Of a stretch of 64,000 bases of DNA, positions 1 through 11,640 are shown piece after piece. The notes under the pieces were generated by a model. The model was given only the letters and a program-made list of their open reading frames with translations, did not search any database and was not told the DNA's origin. Numbering within the stretch: the first letter of the stretch is position 1; the number at the start of each line of letters is the position of its first letter. The DNA is taken from the NCBI GenBank assembly GCA_029339505.1, contig JAQISU010000210.1, forward strand, positions 15,417,001 through 15,481,000, written 5' to 3'. The stretch comes from Unio delphinus (taxonomy: Eukaryota; Mollusca; Bivalvia; Unionida; Unionidae). Both the position numbers and the translations under genes were made by a program.

Positions 1-149
1 GAACATAAATTGTATTCATATTTGAATGAAATGCAATTACTGCAAATCCCATTTTGTGAAATCCATCACCTTCTATATGAATCTTTTTAAAATAATGTAT
101 TATTACAACTTTCCTATTCGATCTAAAATCCATTCTTTTTCTTTCACAG

Positions 150-271
150 ATGCTGTCTGGACAAAGAAGAAGTATCCAGAACTACATGCTCATAAAGATC
201 ACATGTTGTTGATCATGGAGCAGTTAAACATTATTGCCAAACCAAGGGCATTCACTGAGATTGGCGAGAAG
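150..271 (+). CDS. Host gene, internal exon (COR-like segment)
   Basis: A pyrimidine-rich tract ending in CAG at 147-149 is a good splice acceptor. The frame is open from there and runs through PELHAHKDHMLLIMEQLNII and IAKPRAF before a possible donor at 272 (AAG/GTCCGT, a weak consensus). The pattern of a helical stretch, then 'LNIIAKPR', resembles the COR region of ROCO-type proteins. The exon ends in phase 0 and the exon at 6551 begins in phase 0 with the expected continuation (a Y-F-L-x-P-C motif typical of COR), so I join them as one gene. The first codon is split with an upstream exon outside the window. The domain name rests on remembered family pattern, not an alignment. Confidence 0.6.
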
Positions 272-1749
272 GTCCGTTAAAATAATTGCTCAACTTTTTT
301 TATAAATTTACTTTTTCTTTGTGCACATTTTTTACTTGTGACAGCATGAAATATTAAATGTTTTTTTAAAAAAACATCTTAATAAAAATACTGCAGTTAT
401 AGAAATAAATACAGTAAACAATAGTTTGTAACATTAGCTACAAATTGCAAAGCATGTCAACACAAATCTCCCAAAGAACTTCCAGTTTTACCATCTATCA
501 CTGGCTTGTCCATGTATAAATACATCTGCTTCCATGTTTTTTATCTTCTAAAAGACTAATGAATACATTCACTGTAACGTCTTTGCCAAATTAACCACAT
601 TTAGAATCTTACTACAAATGTGGAAGTGGCATATAGCTAATTTCATATCAGAATCCATGCTTTTGTTTGTACATTTATCATTCCTGTCCTCTATTCATCC
701 TTACATTATATAGTAAATTTCATGTTATATTCAGCTGGGGAAGTGTGATTTAGCTAATTCCATATCTGTCTATTGGTTTTAATTTTAATTTATACATTAG
801 TCATTTCTTTCCTCTTTTCATCCTTACATTATAGAATAAATTGCATGTTTTAGTCAGTTTTGGAAGGAGGATTTATCTAATTCCATATCAATCTATCCAT
901 GCTTTTGTTATAGCTTATTTCACAATAGTATCCATGCTTTTGTTTATACATTTGTCATTTATTTCCTATGTACATCCTTACATATATAATAAATTGCATG
1001 TTTTAGTCAGTTGTGGAAGGGCGATTTAGCTTTATGATGGCAGTTTTGAAAAATGATGGGAATTCCCTGGATGAAAGAGAAATTTTTAATAACATCAGTT
1101 AGTGAAGGCAATATGAGATCTGCACTCAAGCAGCAGTGATGATGGAATTGGATCAAGTTCACATGTTTTTGGTGCACTTTTCATTATGATTTTCTATACT
1201 AAATTCATAAAGACAGGTTCAAATGCTCCTAGTGGTTGTCGCTGAAATTCTGTATCAGAACTGTATGGTGACAACGAGTCAATATAAATTGTGTTATCAA
1301 TCTTATCTCTAATTGTTTGTATTTTGTCAAGGAAGAAATATGCAACTGGGTCCAGAAGTCTTCTGGAGAGAAGGTACTTTAACGTGATCTGTATTTGTTC
1401 TTTGATATTAGTTTGTTAGTTATATCGAAGAGCTCTTAGCAACTGGAACTCTACATGATCTTTATAATGTAGTGGCATAATTTGGCTAAATGGACTATGT
1501 TGGTGATGTTCTTCTTTGCGTTTGCATAGATATGTTTATGAATAGTGAGTCCTGTGGAAAGCCAAAGCCTTTCTGCATTACAGGAATGTCTTATAGTGCA
1601 GTACGAAGCTGGTATCTAACACAGCTATATCACAGATAGCACTTTTTGTATTGATACTCTGCGCTCTGTGGCTGGGGCATGTTTTTCAAGCAATGAACTC
1701 TGGCAGTTAACGAGTTGTTCTGCTATAGGAAGTAAGTTATTAGATTTTC

Positions 1750-2450
1750 TTGGATGGCATGCATTAGTTGGGTTCTTTTACGGAGAATACTGAGGTTTCT
1801 CTTAGTAGCAAATAAAAGTGAAGGATTAGGGAAATGGCATATAATGCAGAAGTGATCTGATGCAAGTTCATGGAATACAAGGGTGGAATGCAGAATATTA
1901 TCATCAGGTCTATGGAGAATCCAGTCTAAAGTTTATGGGTGGGTTGATTAACTGACTGTTTATGGTTGAAAACATGAATGGAATAAAGGAGTTTTGATGT
2001 GTATGGGGTTACAGGACAGTCAAAGTAAAAGTTGAAATCTCCAAGAATAATTAGATTGCCACCTATGGAATTTTCATACTGTAGAAGATTCAGAAACTGC
2101 TCCAAAAAGAGAAATTCAGTCAGCTTATTTTTGTTCTACTAGGAGGAAGGCAATAAAGACAAAAAAATGAACTGATCTTTGTTTGGACTAGTTCAAACTA
2201 TATGTGCCAGAAATTGAAGGTTGTGTTCTTATTAAGACATTGTATCATGTAATTCTTTATGATGACAACAATTCCACCTCCGCATGAGAGCGGAGAATTG
2301 ACTTGATGTAGTAAGCGGTGGTTGTTAAATCGGCTTGATTTTTTAGCCATGTTTCTGTCAGGAAGAAGACATAGATATTCTCGTTGTTGATAAATTTAAC
2401 TATTTCTGTGCGCTTTTCCAGTGGTCCTTCTGATTGGGCGTTGGGCATAT
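1750..2450 (-). pseudogene. Decayed non-LTR retrotransposon, endonuclease region
   Basis: Read on the - strand from 2448, the frame begins with a NAQS..K..EIVKFI pattern and an LTETWL motif, the usual start of an APE-type (exonuclease-endonuclease-phosphatase) LINE endonuclease. Further on, around 2044-2018, a G-D-F-N-F motif appears (catalytic 'GDFN' of these enzymes), and around 1860 an S-D-H motif (the final catalytic His region). The three motifs are in the right order but separated by frame changes and stops, so the copy is dead. Clade is most likely CR1/Jockey-like. Sequence from about 1050 to 1750 may be its connector region, but I could not identify reverse transcriptase motifs there. 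Confidence 0.6.
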
Positions 2451-3149
2451 GATAGAATATATAACTTTACAGTTTGCTTCTTTGCTTTAGCTAGGTTTCA
2501 ACCACAAAACTTTAATTCATAAAAACTTCTGAACCTTAAACATTTGAATTATCAATACAACACTTTTATGGTGAGTCTTAACACTGAGTTGCCATCAGTT
2601 CAAGATTTTGGGCAATTGACATTGATTATTAGATAATGTTAACCACTTGGACAATTTTTTGCCATTTCTTATGCGGTCATAGACAACGACAAAGTTTAAT
2701 GTTAATATTTAAAAACCCTATGCATTATGTCAACGACAAAAAATATACAGCAGGAAAATTAAATTCAGAATTATAGTATTGCAGTTTACATGACCAGGTT
2801 AGTTACAGTGATTCAAGTATTATTCAGATAAACTGTCATGGATCATTCAAAGTATTGCAGTTTAACTACATATTTATAGCAATTTATATTCTGCAAAAGA
2901 AATTGTGTTATTTAAGACTGGTTTACTCAATATGAATATGATTTATAATTAAGATAATGAATGCATTGCCAAATAAAAATATACTAAATCTTTTTTCATA
3001 ATTTTAAGCTACATATAAACTAAGCAGCTATTTCGGGCAGAAATTATACAATGAAACAATCTCTTTGCAGTAATTTGTTGAAATTTAAATATTAGATGTT
3101 ACACCAGAATAGGAATTTAAAATCTTTCCAATCATGTAAAACTACTCAC

Positions 3150-3345
3150 TGCATGGTCTTCGAGTGGCCAAATGGTCTAAAGCACTTACCGTTGTGGACA
3201 TCCATCTCATCTCTGTCGGCATGAATTTCAGTTTTGGATTTGTCTAATGTGGTCATGTGAGAAAGCTTATTTGTGGCTTCTCGTGGGAGGGTGGTTCTTC
3301 CCAGGGTTTTCCCTGTTTTTTCCTCCACCATTTATACTGGCTGCC
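3150..3345 (+). repeat. tRNA-derived SINE, family B
   Basis: Starts with a tRNA-like head (GAGTGGCCAAATGGTCTAAAGC, split here only to note an A-box-like stretch) and continues into a body ending 'cctccaccatttatactgg'. The same body occurs in the opposite orientation at 14595-14803, 17905-18055, 52555-52785 and 60715-60850, where it reads 'gtttaac..cattttt..agcacaatat.ggctatac....ggtggaggaagaac'. Five diverged copies in 64 kb define a dispersed family. Confidence 0.65.
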
Positions 3346-4456
3346 ATGTATAGTCTATCTTTTACTTGTACACTGAAATATTTGGTATTTGACTAGATCC
3401 ATTTTTAAATTTGCTTATTTGAAATCACCTAGCAGCTTCAGTTTTCAGTAGTACCAGTAAACATTAGGTACAAATAGGAAAAATGTGTTTCCAGCTTTTA
3501 ATTTCAAAATAATACAACCCATTATGTCATTCCATTTCAGCAAATGGTGAGAAAAATATTTATACAATTGTCATAAACCTGGACATTCTTCTCTTTTCTG
3601 CTATGGCAATTGTTTGCTTATATCAAAGCTACAAAATTCGTATCCGATAACAGATTTCATATGTTCCCTATAATATAAAAAGTAAGAGAATTGATTGGCA
3701 GTAACTTTTTGTTATAAATCACGTATGATGACCAATGTGAAATCTGTACGTGAAAGTTGCCATCGCTGACTCAATACTAATAGAAAGTCAGTTTTCCAAT
3801 GTGAGAAACAATGTCACATTCACATTCAAAAGACATGTATCCTTATGTCACATATTAAAGTGTGTCACATCGTAGAAGACATAATTTGTATACTTCAGCA
3901 TTCAATCAAATGAAAGTGGATAATTCATCTACGAGATTATTTTATCTGCAATCAAACTATATTGGGCTTAAACTTTGTATGTCCTAGAACACATCGAATG
4001 CAATATTGGCAAAACAAGAAGAGTATACCAGATACAGAATGGTGAACATTGTTGTACGGGGAGTAAATGCAATCTACCAATGCTGCAATCATTATTTTGA
4101 TATATGTTTTCAAGAAAAATGCATGGAGGCAACTATATCATGATATTATTGTCAATCCCTATTTTAATTTCCATTGTCATTAGCGATATTCCCATGTTAA
4201 GAGCTAGCGAAGTGCACCACCAATCTGCCGCAAGCTGTAACCTATAAGCATCCAATATGTACTAATAATTGGGAATGTGTAATTGAGAATATTTTCAAAT
4301 ACACTACTATAGAAAAAAATCCAGAAATGTTTTCAAAATAGGATTGCATCTTTTCTTCATATTTTCATTAAATGTACATTGACCATTGTACAAAGTTTTT
4401 AAAAACAATCACTTTTAATAAAGGTGAGTGCAGTAAAAAGTCTACAATAATATTTT

Positions 4457-4790
4457 ATCTTGGGACTTCTTACACACCATGATCTTCAATCTTGGGACTT
4501 CTTACACACCATGATCTTTATATTAGGACTTCTCACAAACCATGATCTTTTATCTTGGACTTCTTTCACACCATGATATTTCACACCATGATATTTTATC
4601 TTGGGACTTCTTACACACCAAGATCTTTTATCTTGGGACTTCTTACTATGATCTTTTATCTTGGGACTTCTTACACACCGTGATCTTTTATATTGGGACT
4701 TCTTACACACCATGATCTTTTCTCTTGGGAGTTCTTACACACCGGGATCTTTAATCTTGGGTCTTCTTACACACCATGATCTTTTCTCTT
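4457..4790. repeat. Tandem repeat, about 33-bp unit
   Basis: About ten imperfect copies built on 'cttgggacttcttacacac' followed by 'catgatctttta'. Copies differ by small deletions (for example one lacks the 'acacac' part near 4648). Open frames on the - strand here encode only the repeat and are not genes. Confidence 0.85.
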
Positions 4791-6462
4791 GAGACTTCAA
4801 ACACAACCTTGGAGGGACCCAGTATATGCCATGCATGGTGAAAGTGGCAATTAGCTGATCCTTCATGAAATATAACTGCCAATAAAAAATTACAAATTTA
4901 ATTATTATAATTTGCAAAAACTGTTTTAACAGCGTCAAACAAAATTTGACAAAAAGCATCAGGCTGGTAGAGAGAATGTACAGATTTATACAAAGGATAC
5001 CTTACTTTAGCTCACTATTTGAATCTAAACTTTTTTTCTGTTATACTACCTAAGAAATAAGTACAGCAATGTTTTTGTGCACAGGAATGTAATAAATTTT
5101 AGTGGAATTTTGGCATTATTGGATTAAGGGTTTTGTTTACATTTAATATAATGCTGGCATAAAGTATTTTTATAACCAGATTTTGTAGAATTCAGACATA
5201 AAGGGCTTTTATAACTAAATTTGATATAATTATGTCATCATATATAAAACTTACTACTCAAACAGTAAAAAACATTTTCACTGTATATTTACTTATAAAA
5301 TATGTTCCTTAGAATTTTAAAAAATTTCAGACAATGCATTCTAGCAACAAATGTTTCATTTGTTAACAAATGTTTAGATCTGCAGTAAAATTCAGTGCTG
5401 GAACAGATATAGAGAAACCAAGAAAAAATTGTTTTCATTAATCATAACATTTACTATCAATAGGATTAAAATAAATGTAAACATGCAAAGCATCCAACAG
5501 AACCAGATGTTTTGGCCAACTGCTTTTGTGTTTTACTTTTTTATAGATGTCATGTAACTGAGCCGTTTCAATTTTGTTTGAAGTCTTTATCATTTGCACA
5601 AGTTATGCTGATTAGCATTCTGATATTCCTGTCAGTACTAAAACTAGAAATTGAAACATGCACAACTTGTTTTATTTATTTTTTTAAATCTCTGAACAGA
5701 ATTTAGCCATCATTGGTAGAAAGCAGTATGGCATGGAAACCTTTCAGTATTGGTCACATGATACTGATGTTCCATCAAATATGGATGAAGATACAAAATC
5801 TGTACAAACTTGGAAATAATTGTTTTCACACAAATAGCTGTAGTGTTCTAGAAGCAGTGCTATACTGTACTATAGACCTTCCCACTGCTTAATCAGTATG
5901 TTAGAAATTGGAGATAAGGCTGACCGATAGGGTGCTAGATGTAGATCAGACAATCAGAGCAGATATACTCTGTATGCCATGGAATAAAGATGTGTTTGTA
6001 GAAACAGGTATTTTCCTCTCTCATTATAAAAATCTAAACAATACAATAGTGATATGTACTGGATGAACGTTTACAAGCATCCCTCTGACCCAGATGTTTT
6101 GCCACCAGCTCTTGCATTTCACTGAACACATGAGTGATCTTAGATACATATTATCCGTACTATGTTTTGAAAGCCAGTATATTGATAACAGTTGGACGAA
6201 TGTTTATCTCTGCTAGTTGTAGATCTCGATAGCTGATTGAGTTGGTTACTGTCTATCATCCATACATGTGCCATTGGCACAAATTTGTTATCAATAACTC
6301 CTACTAAACTACTTGGATAGGTGCCACCACACTTTTCACATATATGTATACCATGGTCTAGTTAGTCTTAAATGAAAATGGCATTGATCAGACTAACAAT
6401 ATTGCCATCATGGCAGTCATCCTAGTCCATATATATATAATTTTCTCTTTCTTACTCTCTCT

Positions 6463-6467
<5 letters not shown>

Positions 6468-6540
<73 letters not shown>
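6468..6540. repeat. (TA)n then (GT)n microsatellite
   Basis: Uninterrupted AT dinucleotides from about 6468 to 6531, followed by a short GTGTGTGT run. It lies about 10 bases before the splice acceptor at 6550, unusually close to the exon. Confidence 0.95.
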
Positions 6541-6550
6541 TCTTTTTTAG

Positions 6551-7054
6551 ATCGAAAGTTATTTCCTTACACCATGTATGCTCCGTCAAGAATCTCCAAG
6601 AGAAATTATCTCCCCCGAACAAGATTCAATGTTGGTCAGCACACCTGTCCTGTGCTGTGTCTTTAAAGGAAAGTTTTTGCCGCCTCCCATCTTCCACAGG
6701 CTTATTGCGGCCTGTGTAACCCGCTGGCCTGTTGCCAAGAAGAAGGACACATCAGAAAATCTCATTTTCTGTTTCTGCTGTGTTTTCAACCTTGACCTTT
6801 TCCACAGGTTAACATTGCACTGTAAGAACCATATTGTTTTTGCAAGAATAACAAGGTTGGTGGTTGATGAAATCAAAACCCCTGATGCAATGTTGTGTAC
6901 CAGAGTAAGAAAGTTCATTACGGTGAATCTCTCAAAGATTACCTCTTACCTAGGCCAGAATTTAAAATACGAATTGTGTACTTGGTGGTCACCATCCCAA
7001 GTTTTCTCTGACGATGGCAGTGCAGCACCATTTGAGATGTGGTTTGCAGATGAG
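6551..7054 (+). CDS. Host gene, penultimate exon (COR-like domain)
   Basis: Acceptor TTCTTTTTTAG ends at 6550; donor GAG/GTGAGT at 7055 is strong. The exon is 168 codons and open throughout in phase 0. It begins with a Y-F-L-T-P-C-M-L-R motif, and then a segment with PPPIFHRLIAACVTRWPV, matching the second half of COR domains, where an 'FHRL' helix and a hydrophobic beta region follow the 'PC.L' motif. The last part (EIKTP..CTRVRKFITVNL) belongs to the same domain or a linker. The protein is probably a large multidomain innate-immunity or signalling type protein, of the kind expanded in molluscs. A shorter frame on the opposite strand is a shadow. Confidence 0.7.
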
Positions 7055-8091
7055 GTGAGTTTCTGATCAATATTACTGTATATGTCTGTGCAAGAAATCT
7101 TCAATCAGTTTGAATTTAGCACAAGATTGTTACTGCTGATTGTTCTAAACTCCTAGGAATATAACTTAACTTATAACTTTAAAAACACCATCTCCCCAGG
7201 ATCTTGTTGGTCAAACAAAATGATGCCAATTGGGAGTCAACCTTACCACTGTGGAACCCACTTTGATAATCTTGATGTCGCTACATCTCATAATTTAGGT
7301 CATATTTAGATCGGGTTTTCACCAAACTAACTAATTTTAATGTACTCATTTTAACAGAATTCTGGAAATATATTGGAATTAATTTTTCTTGTAACACAGT
7401 TAGGTGCATGTTCATTGACGTGAAGTATTTATAAGCTGCAATCAGAACTATGACACTTCAATTTGACAATGTTTCCACCTTGAATTTGAGTCTGTATCAA
7501 TGACCATATATGACTGTAAAGTCTGCATACATGTATTTGACAACAGTTAATGACTTAACATTTCTGACAATATCGTGATAATTTTGGAGTCAGGTCAGAG
7601 GTTACATCGTTAATATTTGCACTCGAGTGCAAATTATTTAGTGTTTATTTACCATTTTAATCTTTATCTTACGGTCACAGTCATTTATTATTTGTGCTAA
7701 TGCATTGACTTAAGAGTTTTAATTTTTTTATATTTGAAAGATCAAATCATGATAGTTTCCTTTGCAAGGATTGTTATGAAGGTAGGAAAATTTGTTTGAA
7801 ATCAGTGCCATCTCAACCTTTTGTCCATGCATGTGCAGGTCAGGTGTTGTACTATAATGCTGTGATCGTAAGCTCAACGTGCTAGCCCATACCTTCTTCT
7901 TTTACCAAATTCAGTTTGTGTTTGCTTGAGAATTTGTGTTATGTTTTCCTTAGTCCTTAGTCTATATATTTCAGTCCATATTAATAATAAAAAATATGTT
8001 GTACATCTGTCAATGATGTGATGATGATATAAACTTCTTAGTCATTTATGAAAAGGATGTTTAAATAATATTTGCTTTCCTTCTTTATTAG
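7055..8091 (+). other. Last intron of the host gene
   Basis: Bounded by GTGAGT at 7055 and TTCTTTATTAG ending at 8091. I see no repeat family or coding segment inside. Confidence 0.7.
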
Positions 8092-8694
8092 GGACATGAT
8101 TCTGATGCACCCATAAGTCTAGAGCACATGAATCAGGCTCGTCTATACGTAGCTCTTGTGACTGTTTGTACAAATGCCTTAAGAGATATCCTCCTCACCC
8201 ATGTCCCTGAACCATACACAAACATATACAAGGCAATCCGGGCCAAGAAAGCCGACTTGACCAAGAAAACACAGACCAGGCGAGGACAATGGCTGAATGC
8301 TCTTCTTCTTCCCGATCAGTGTCAGGTGGTCTTCCCAGATCCCCGTAGTCGGTATGTTGCAAGTGTGGACCAATTTGACATATCTTTGTTGTATACTCTG
8401 ATCAGAAATGTCAGCACAGTTTCTGCTTCATTGATGGATTGGGGACTTGATCCAATAGAACAGCCATCCAGAGACAAATGTCTAGGAGCTAGTGTGGAGC
8501 GAATTCGTTCCTATAGAAATCAGATTGGTCATTCTATGGATGGAAAGATGAGCCAAAAGGACCTTGATGATTACTGGAACAAACTTGACGCTGTGCTTGA
8601 CGACATTGAACAAGCACTTGGTAGACAGGGATACTACAGGGCACAGTTAGACAAACAAAAGAGACAGGTGATCTCTGTTTATGAAGCCTGTTAG
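8092..8694 (+). CDS. Host gene, terminal exon: DZIP3-type HEPN domain
   Basis: Starts at G-H-D-S-D-A after the acceptor at 8090-8091 and ends with TAG at 8692-8694; 200 codons, one frame, joined in phase 0 to the exon ending at 7054. The helical sequence with a conserved W.LLLP....P..YD(F)ISLLYTLIRN-like core and the motif R-N-Q-I-G-H (R-x4-H, at 8515-8532) is the signature of the HEPN-like domain found at the C-terminus of DZIP3 and many mollusc proteins. HEPN R-x4-6-H motifs can be catalytic RNase sites, but many DZIP3-like copies act as interaction domains; activity here is unknown. Seen: the motif and reading frame. Inferred: family membership. An adenine-rich 'attaaa' at about 8700 may be near the poly(A) signal. 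Confidence 0.75.
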   Translation, partial: GHDSDAPISLEHMNQARLYVALVTVCTNALRDILLTHVPEPYTNIYKAIRAKKADLTKKTQTRRGQWLNALLLPDQCQVVFPDPRSRYVASVDQFDISLLYTLIRNVSTVSASLMDWGLDPIEQPSRDKCLGASVERIRSYRNQIGHSMDGKMSQKDLDDYWNKLDAVLDDIEQALGRQGYYRAQLDKQKRQVISVYEAC

Positions 8695-8884
8695 CAACAA
8701 ATTAAAGATGATCATGAAGCAAAGTGAAGAGATACACGTAAGTATAAAACAGACGAAATATGATGTAATTGTATTTAATGACATCCTATAGTTACCATCT
8801 TTTCCAGCTGTTTTAATTTTGGGGTCTGATTTGGACTTCTACAATAGCTTTAAGAATATTTCAGTCATATCATTATAATGTCTT
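8695..8884 (+). other. Probable 3' UTR
   Basis: Follows the stop codon of the HEPN exon directly. No further coding frame; several weak AATAAA-like hexamers nearby but none that I can assign with confidence. Confidence 0.3.
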
Positions 8885-9045
8885 CAGATTGGCAGTTTAT
8901 AGTGATAACTAGCTCTGAGACATTATGCCGCATACATGTAGCATCATGCCCCACCCAGTCACATTATCCTGACACCAGGATGACCTTTCCTAGCACTAAA
9001 CTCTTAATACTGATCACCAAGCAAGGGTATTGCTAGTACCAGTTG
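8885..9045 (-). repeat. SINE family A, fragment
   Basis: Reverse orientation copy of a family whose hallmark is 'agcctggtgtca.gataatgtgac.gggtggga' followed by 'gatgccccagtgctagacatcac'. Here the complements 'ccacccagtcacattatcctgacacc' (8957-8982) and 'attatgccgcata' are seen. Other copies: 14045-14160, 15690-15930, 17555-17790, 46293-46500, 49985-50290. Confidence 0.65.
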
Positions 9046-10030
9046 TATAATTCTATGGTATGATTCAGACGGGGATCGAAACTATTACCTCCCTTATTTA
9101 AGGTAGATGATCTATAAACTTAATGGTATTGTGATATTGTTTTAATTGCATATTGGACATACATACCTGATTCACATATTTCTCCTAAAGGGCGAACCTC
9201 TTACCACTTTACAGAGACACTTTTAAAATAAACGAAGGAATATCATAAATATTGGAAATGTGTACTTGATGTGTTAAGGATTTTACATGCTTACACTTCA
9301 TAGTTTACAAGATATACCAGTTTTATAATTTTAACATCTTTACCTGATATATTTTTCATTGTTTTTTATTCATGCATAAGTTTTTGAATGGGTTTATGTT
9401 ACTGAAGCTTTTGTGCTGTTCAAATGTTTTTTGAATTTTGCAGCCAGATAAGTCAATATTGTGGTGATGGACCACACACACACACATACAAAGACACACA
9501 CACAAAGACACACATAAATGCATGAATATTTTCAAGTGTCTCATTTATATACAGCATAAATATTTAATTGACATAATCATCTATAACTAGATAGAAACAG
9601 AAGGTGAGCCAGATCATTGTGCTGTGGTGATATTAAAAATACATACTCATTGTATGCTACTAAATTGTTGCAGTCTTTGAGAATTGTTAAAAAATTAAAC
9701 TACATCAAGAATTATATGCTTGTTTTCTTCAGATTTTTCATGTCAGAAGTTACTAGGCTTGTGGAAGAAGCTTTGCTGGATCCAGTGCACCAGTAGAAAT
9801 GTCCTCGGAATACATGTTCTCATTCCAAATGTCACTACTGCATGTGGCGATAATTTGTATCTGGCATCATGCCAAGTGACACCTCTATATGTTGCCATAA
9901 TTATGACCCAGCATGATGTTCAATCCCATTGCAAGAATTATTACTGGATGTGTCCATAATTCAGACCCACCATCTAGAATTGAGAATTACATTATGTAGT
10001 TATATGAGTTGTCATTTGGAAGTGTATGCA
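9046..10030. other. No gene seen; small CA-type microsatellite
   Basis: A short (CA)n-rich stretch with interruptions lies at about 9473-9513. Open frames around it (both strands) have no recognisable features. The remainder is unremarkable AT-rich DNA. Confidence 0.5.
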
Positions 10031-10700
10031 GAAACATAAAACAGATACAATTTCAACGTATGGTCATTTAGATTCGTAAGAAGGAACACCAAACAGTTAT
10101 ATTGTATGATGTGGAGTTAGTGGTCATTTAGATTTGAAAAAGGGAACACAAATCAGTTATAATGTTTGGAGTTAGTCGTCATTTAGATTTGTAAAAAGGA
10201 ACACAAAACAGTTATGGTCTTGACTCAGGAAATAGTTGTCATTTGGATTGTAAGAAGAAACAAAAAACAGAGTCAGTTATGGCGATGGCGGTATTTAAAT
10301 TGTCATTTGCATGTGTCAGCAGAAACAAAAAAACTGTGTTAAACTATGGAAATAGTTGTCATTTGAATGTCTAAGCAGAAACACAAAAACAGTTAGTGTT
10401 AAACTATGTAAATGGTTGTCATTTGAATGTAGATACAGAAACAGAAATAGTTACAGTGTCAACTTTGGAATTAGTTGTTATTTGTATGTGAATGCAGAAA
10501 CATAAATAGTGAGTGTCAACTTTGGATATAGTTGTTATTTGCATGTGGAATCAGAAACAGAAATAGTTACAGTGTCAACTATAGATATAGTTGTCATCTG
10601 GATGTATAAGCTTAAACACAAAACAGTTAATAGTATTGATTATAGATAGATTGTCATTTGGATGTACAAGTTAAAATATTGCACACTTATCTTGTTGACT
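10030..10700. repeat. Degenerate tandem array, about 60-bp unit
   Basis: At least nine diverged copies of a unit with 'tagttgtcatttg.atgt..aagcagaaacacaaaacagtta.tgt..aactatgga'. Period varies between roughly 57 and 66 bases by eye. No coding potential. Confidence 0.7.
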
Positions 10701-11640
10701 ATGGAGATATTTGCGGCTTTTTTAATTTGTATAATAGTAGTACTTTAATGTTATTTACGCTTTGTTTCTAAAGTATTAAAGAAAGGAAAATTTAATAATT
10801 GTATAAGCTGTAAATTTCTGAATATTGTATATAAATGACGTTTAAAACCCATTAAACGTATTTGTGACCACTGCAGTAGTAGGATAGCATGTTGTATTTT
10901 GTGATGTTACTTGGAATACAATGATTCCTGCAGTAATCACATTTAATTATTTTGGTAATTATGATGGTTATGTGATAGAAAACACAGGGAACTAGGCAGC
11001 CAGAAAATCTCTAAAGACGCTTGAAGTGATACTTATATCCTGACCTGTAATCAAACTTTAAAAGAAAGTAAATTTTTATATACCAGAACAGTGTATTAGA
11101 CAGTCTTTATCAGTAGTCTAGTTTTGGATATCTGTTTTCTATTGCCAGTTAAAGGAAGTATTTTATCACTTCGCCTCCTATGAAATAACTACGATGAAAC
11201 ATTTCAGAAACTCTTACTGAAATACTTATTATGGTATCTTGCTGGTTTTTAGTCAATATACAAACTGGTGCTAATAAGATGGCCATAATTTGAAGATATT
11301 AACTCAAACATAAGAAAACAGTCTTATTTTTGTTAAACAAAATTTGATATTTCTGACATTCGGGAAAATATCAGTGATAGGACCTACAGCCTTTAAAAAA
11401 TTTTGAGCACAGGTCACGTCTGTAAATCGTACTATGTTTAAAAAATATGTTTGAGAAATTTGCAAAAATTTTGATTTTTTAGAAACATTTTTAGTTAAGA
11501 AAGATCAAGATTGCTAGATTTGCCATTGTAGTTACACTGTACTTTGTATCAGTACATTTATTTAGACTTCAAATTATAGGGTTCCTTTCCCGCTACTAAA
11601 GAGAACAATAAACTCCAAGCTGGAAATATTGAATACATGT
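10701..11640. other. Gene-free AT-rich stretch
   Basis: Nothing recognisable on either strand. Confidence 0.4.

Larger units (their letters stand above)
272..6550 (+). other. Large intron (about 6.3 kb) filled with repeats
   Basis: Between the exon ending at 271 and the acceptor TCTTTTTTAG at 6541-6550 I see no host coding sequence. It holds a decayed LINE endonuclease on the - strand (about 1750-2450), a tRNA-derived SINE (about 3150-3345), a 33-bp tandem array (4457-4790) and a TA/GT microsatellite just before the acceptor. A motif near 'ttgcatgttttagtcag..tggaagg' recurs at about 840, 1000 and, weaker, 720, suggesting a small local repeat. The rest (272-1050, 2460-3145, 3345-4450, 4800-6420) shows nothing I can name. 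Confidence 0.5.

Noticed and set aside
6586..6918. 110-residue - strand frame
   Set aside because: Antisense shadow of the COR exon, which has splice sites and family motifs on the + strand.
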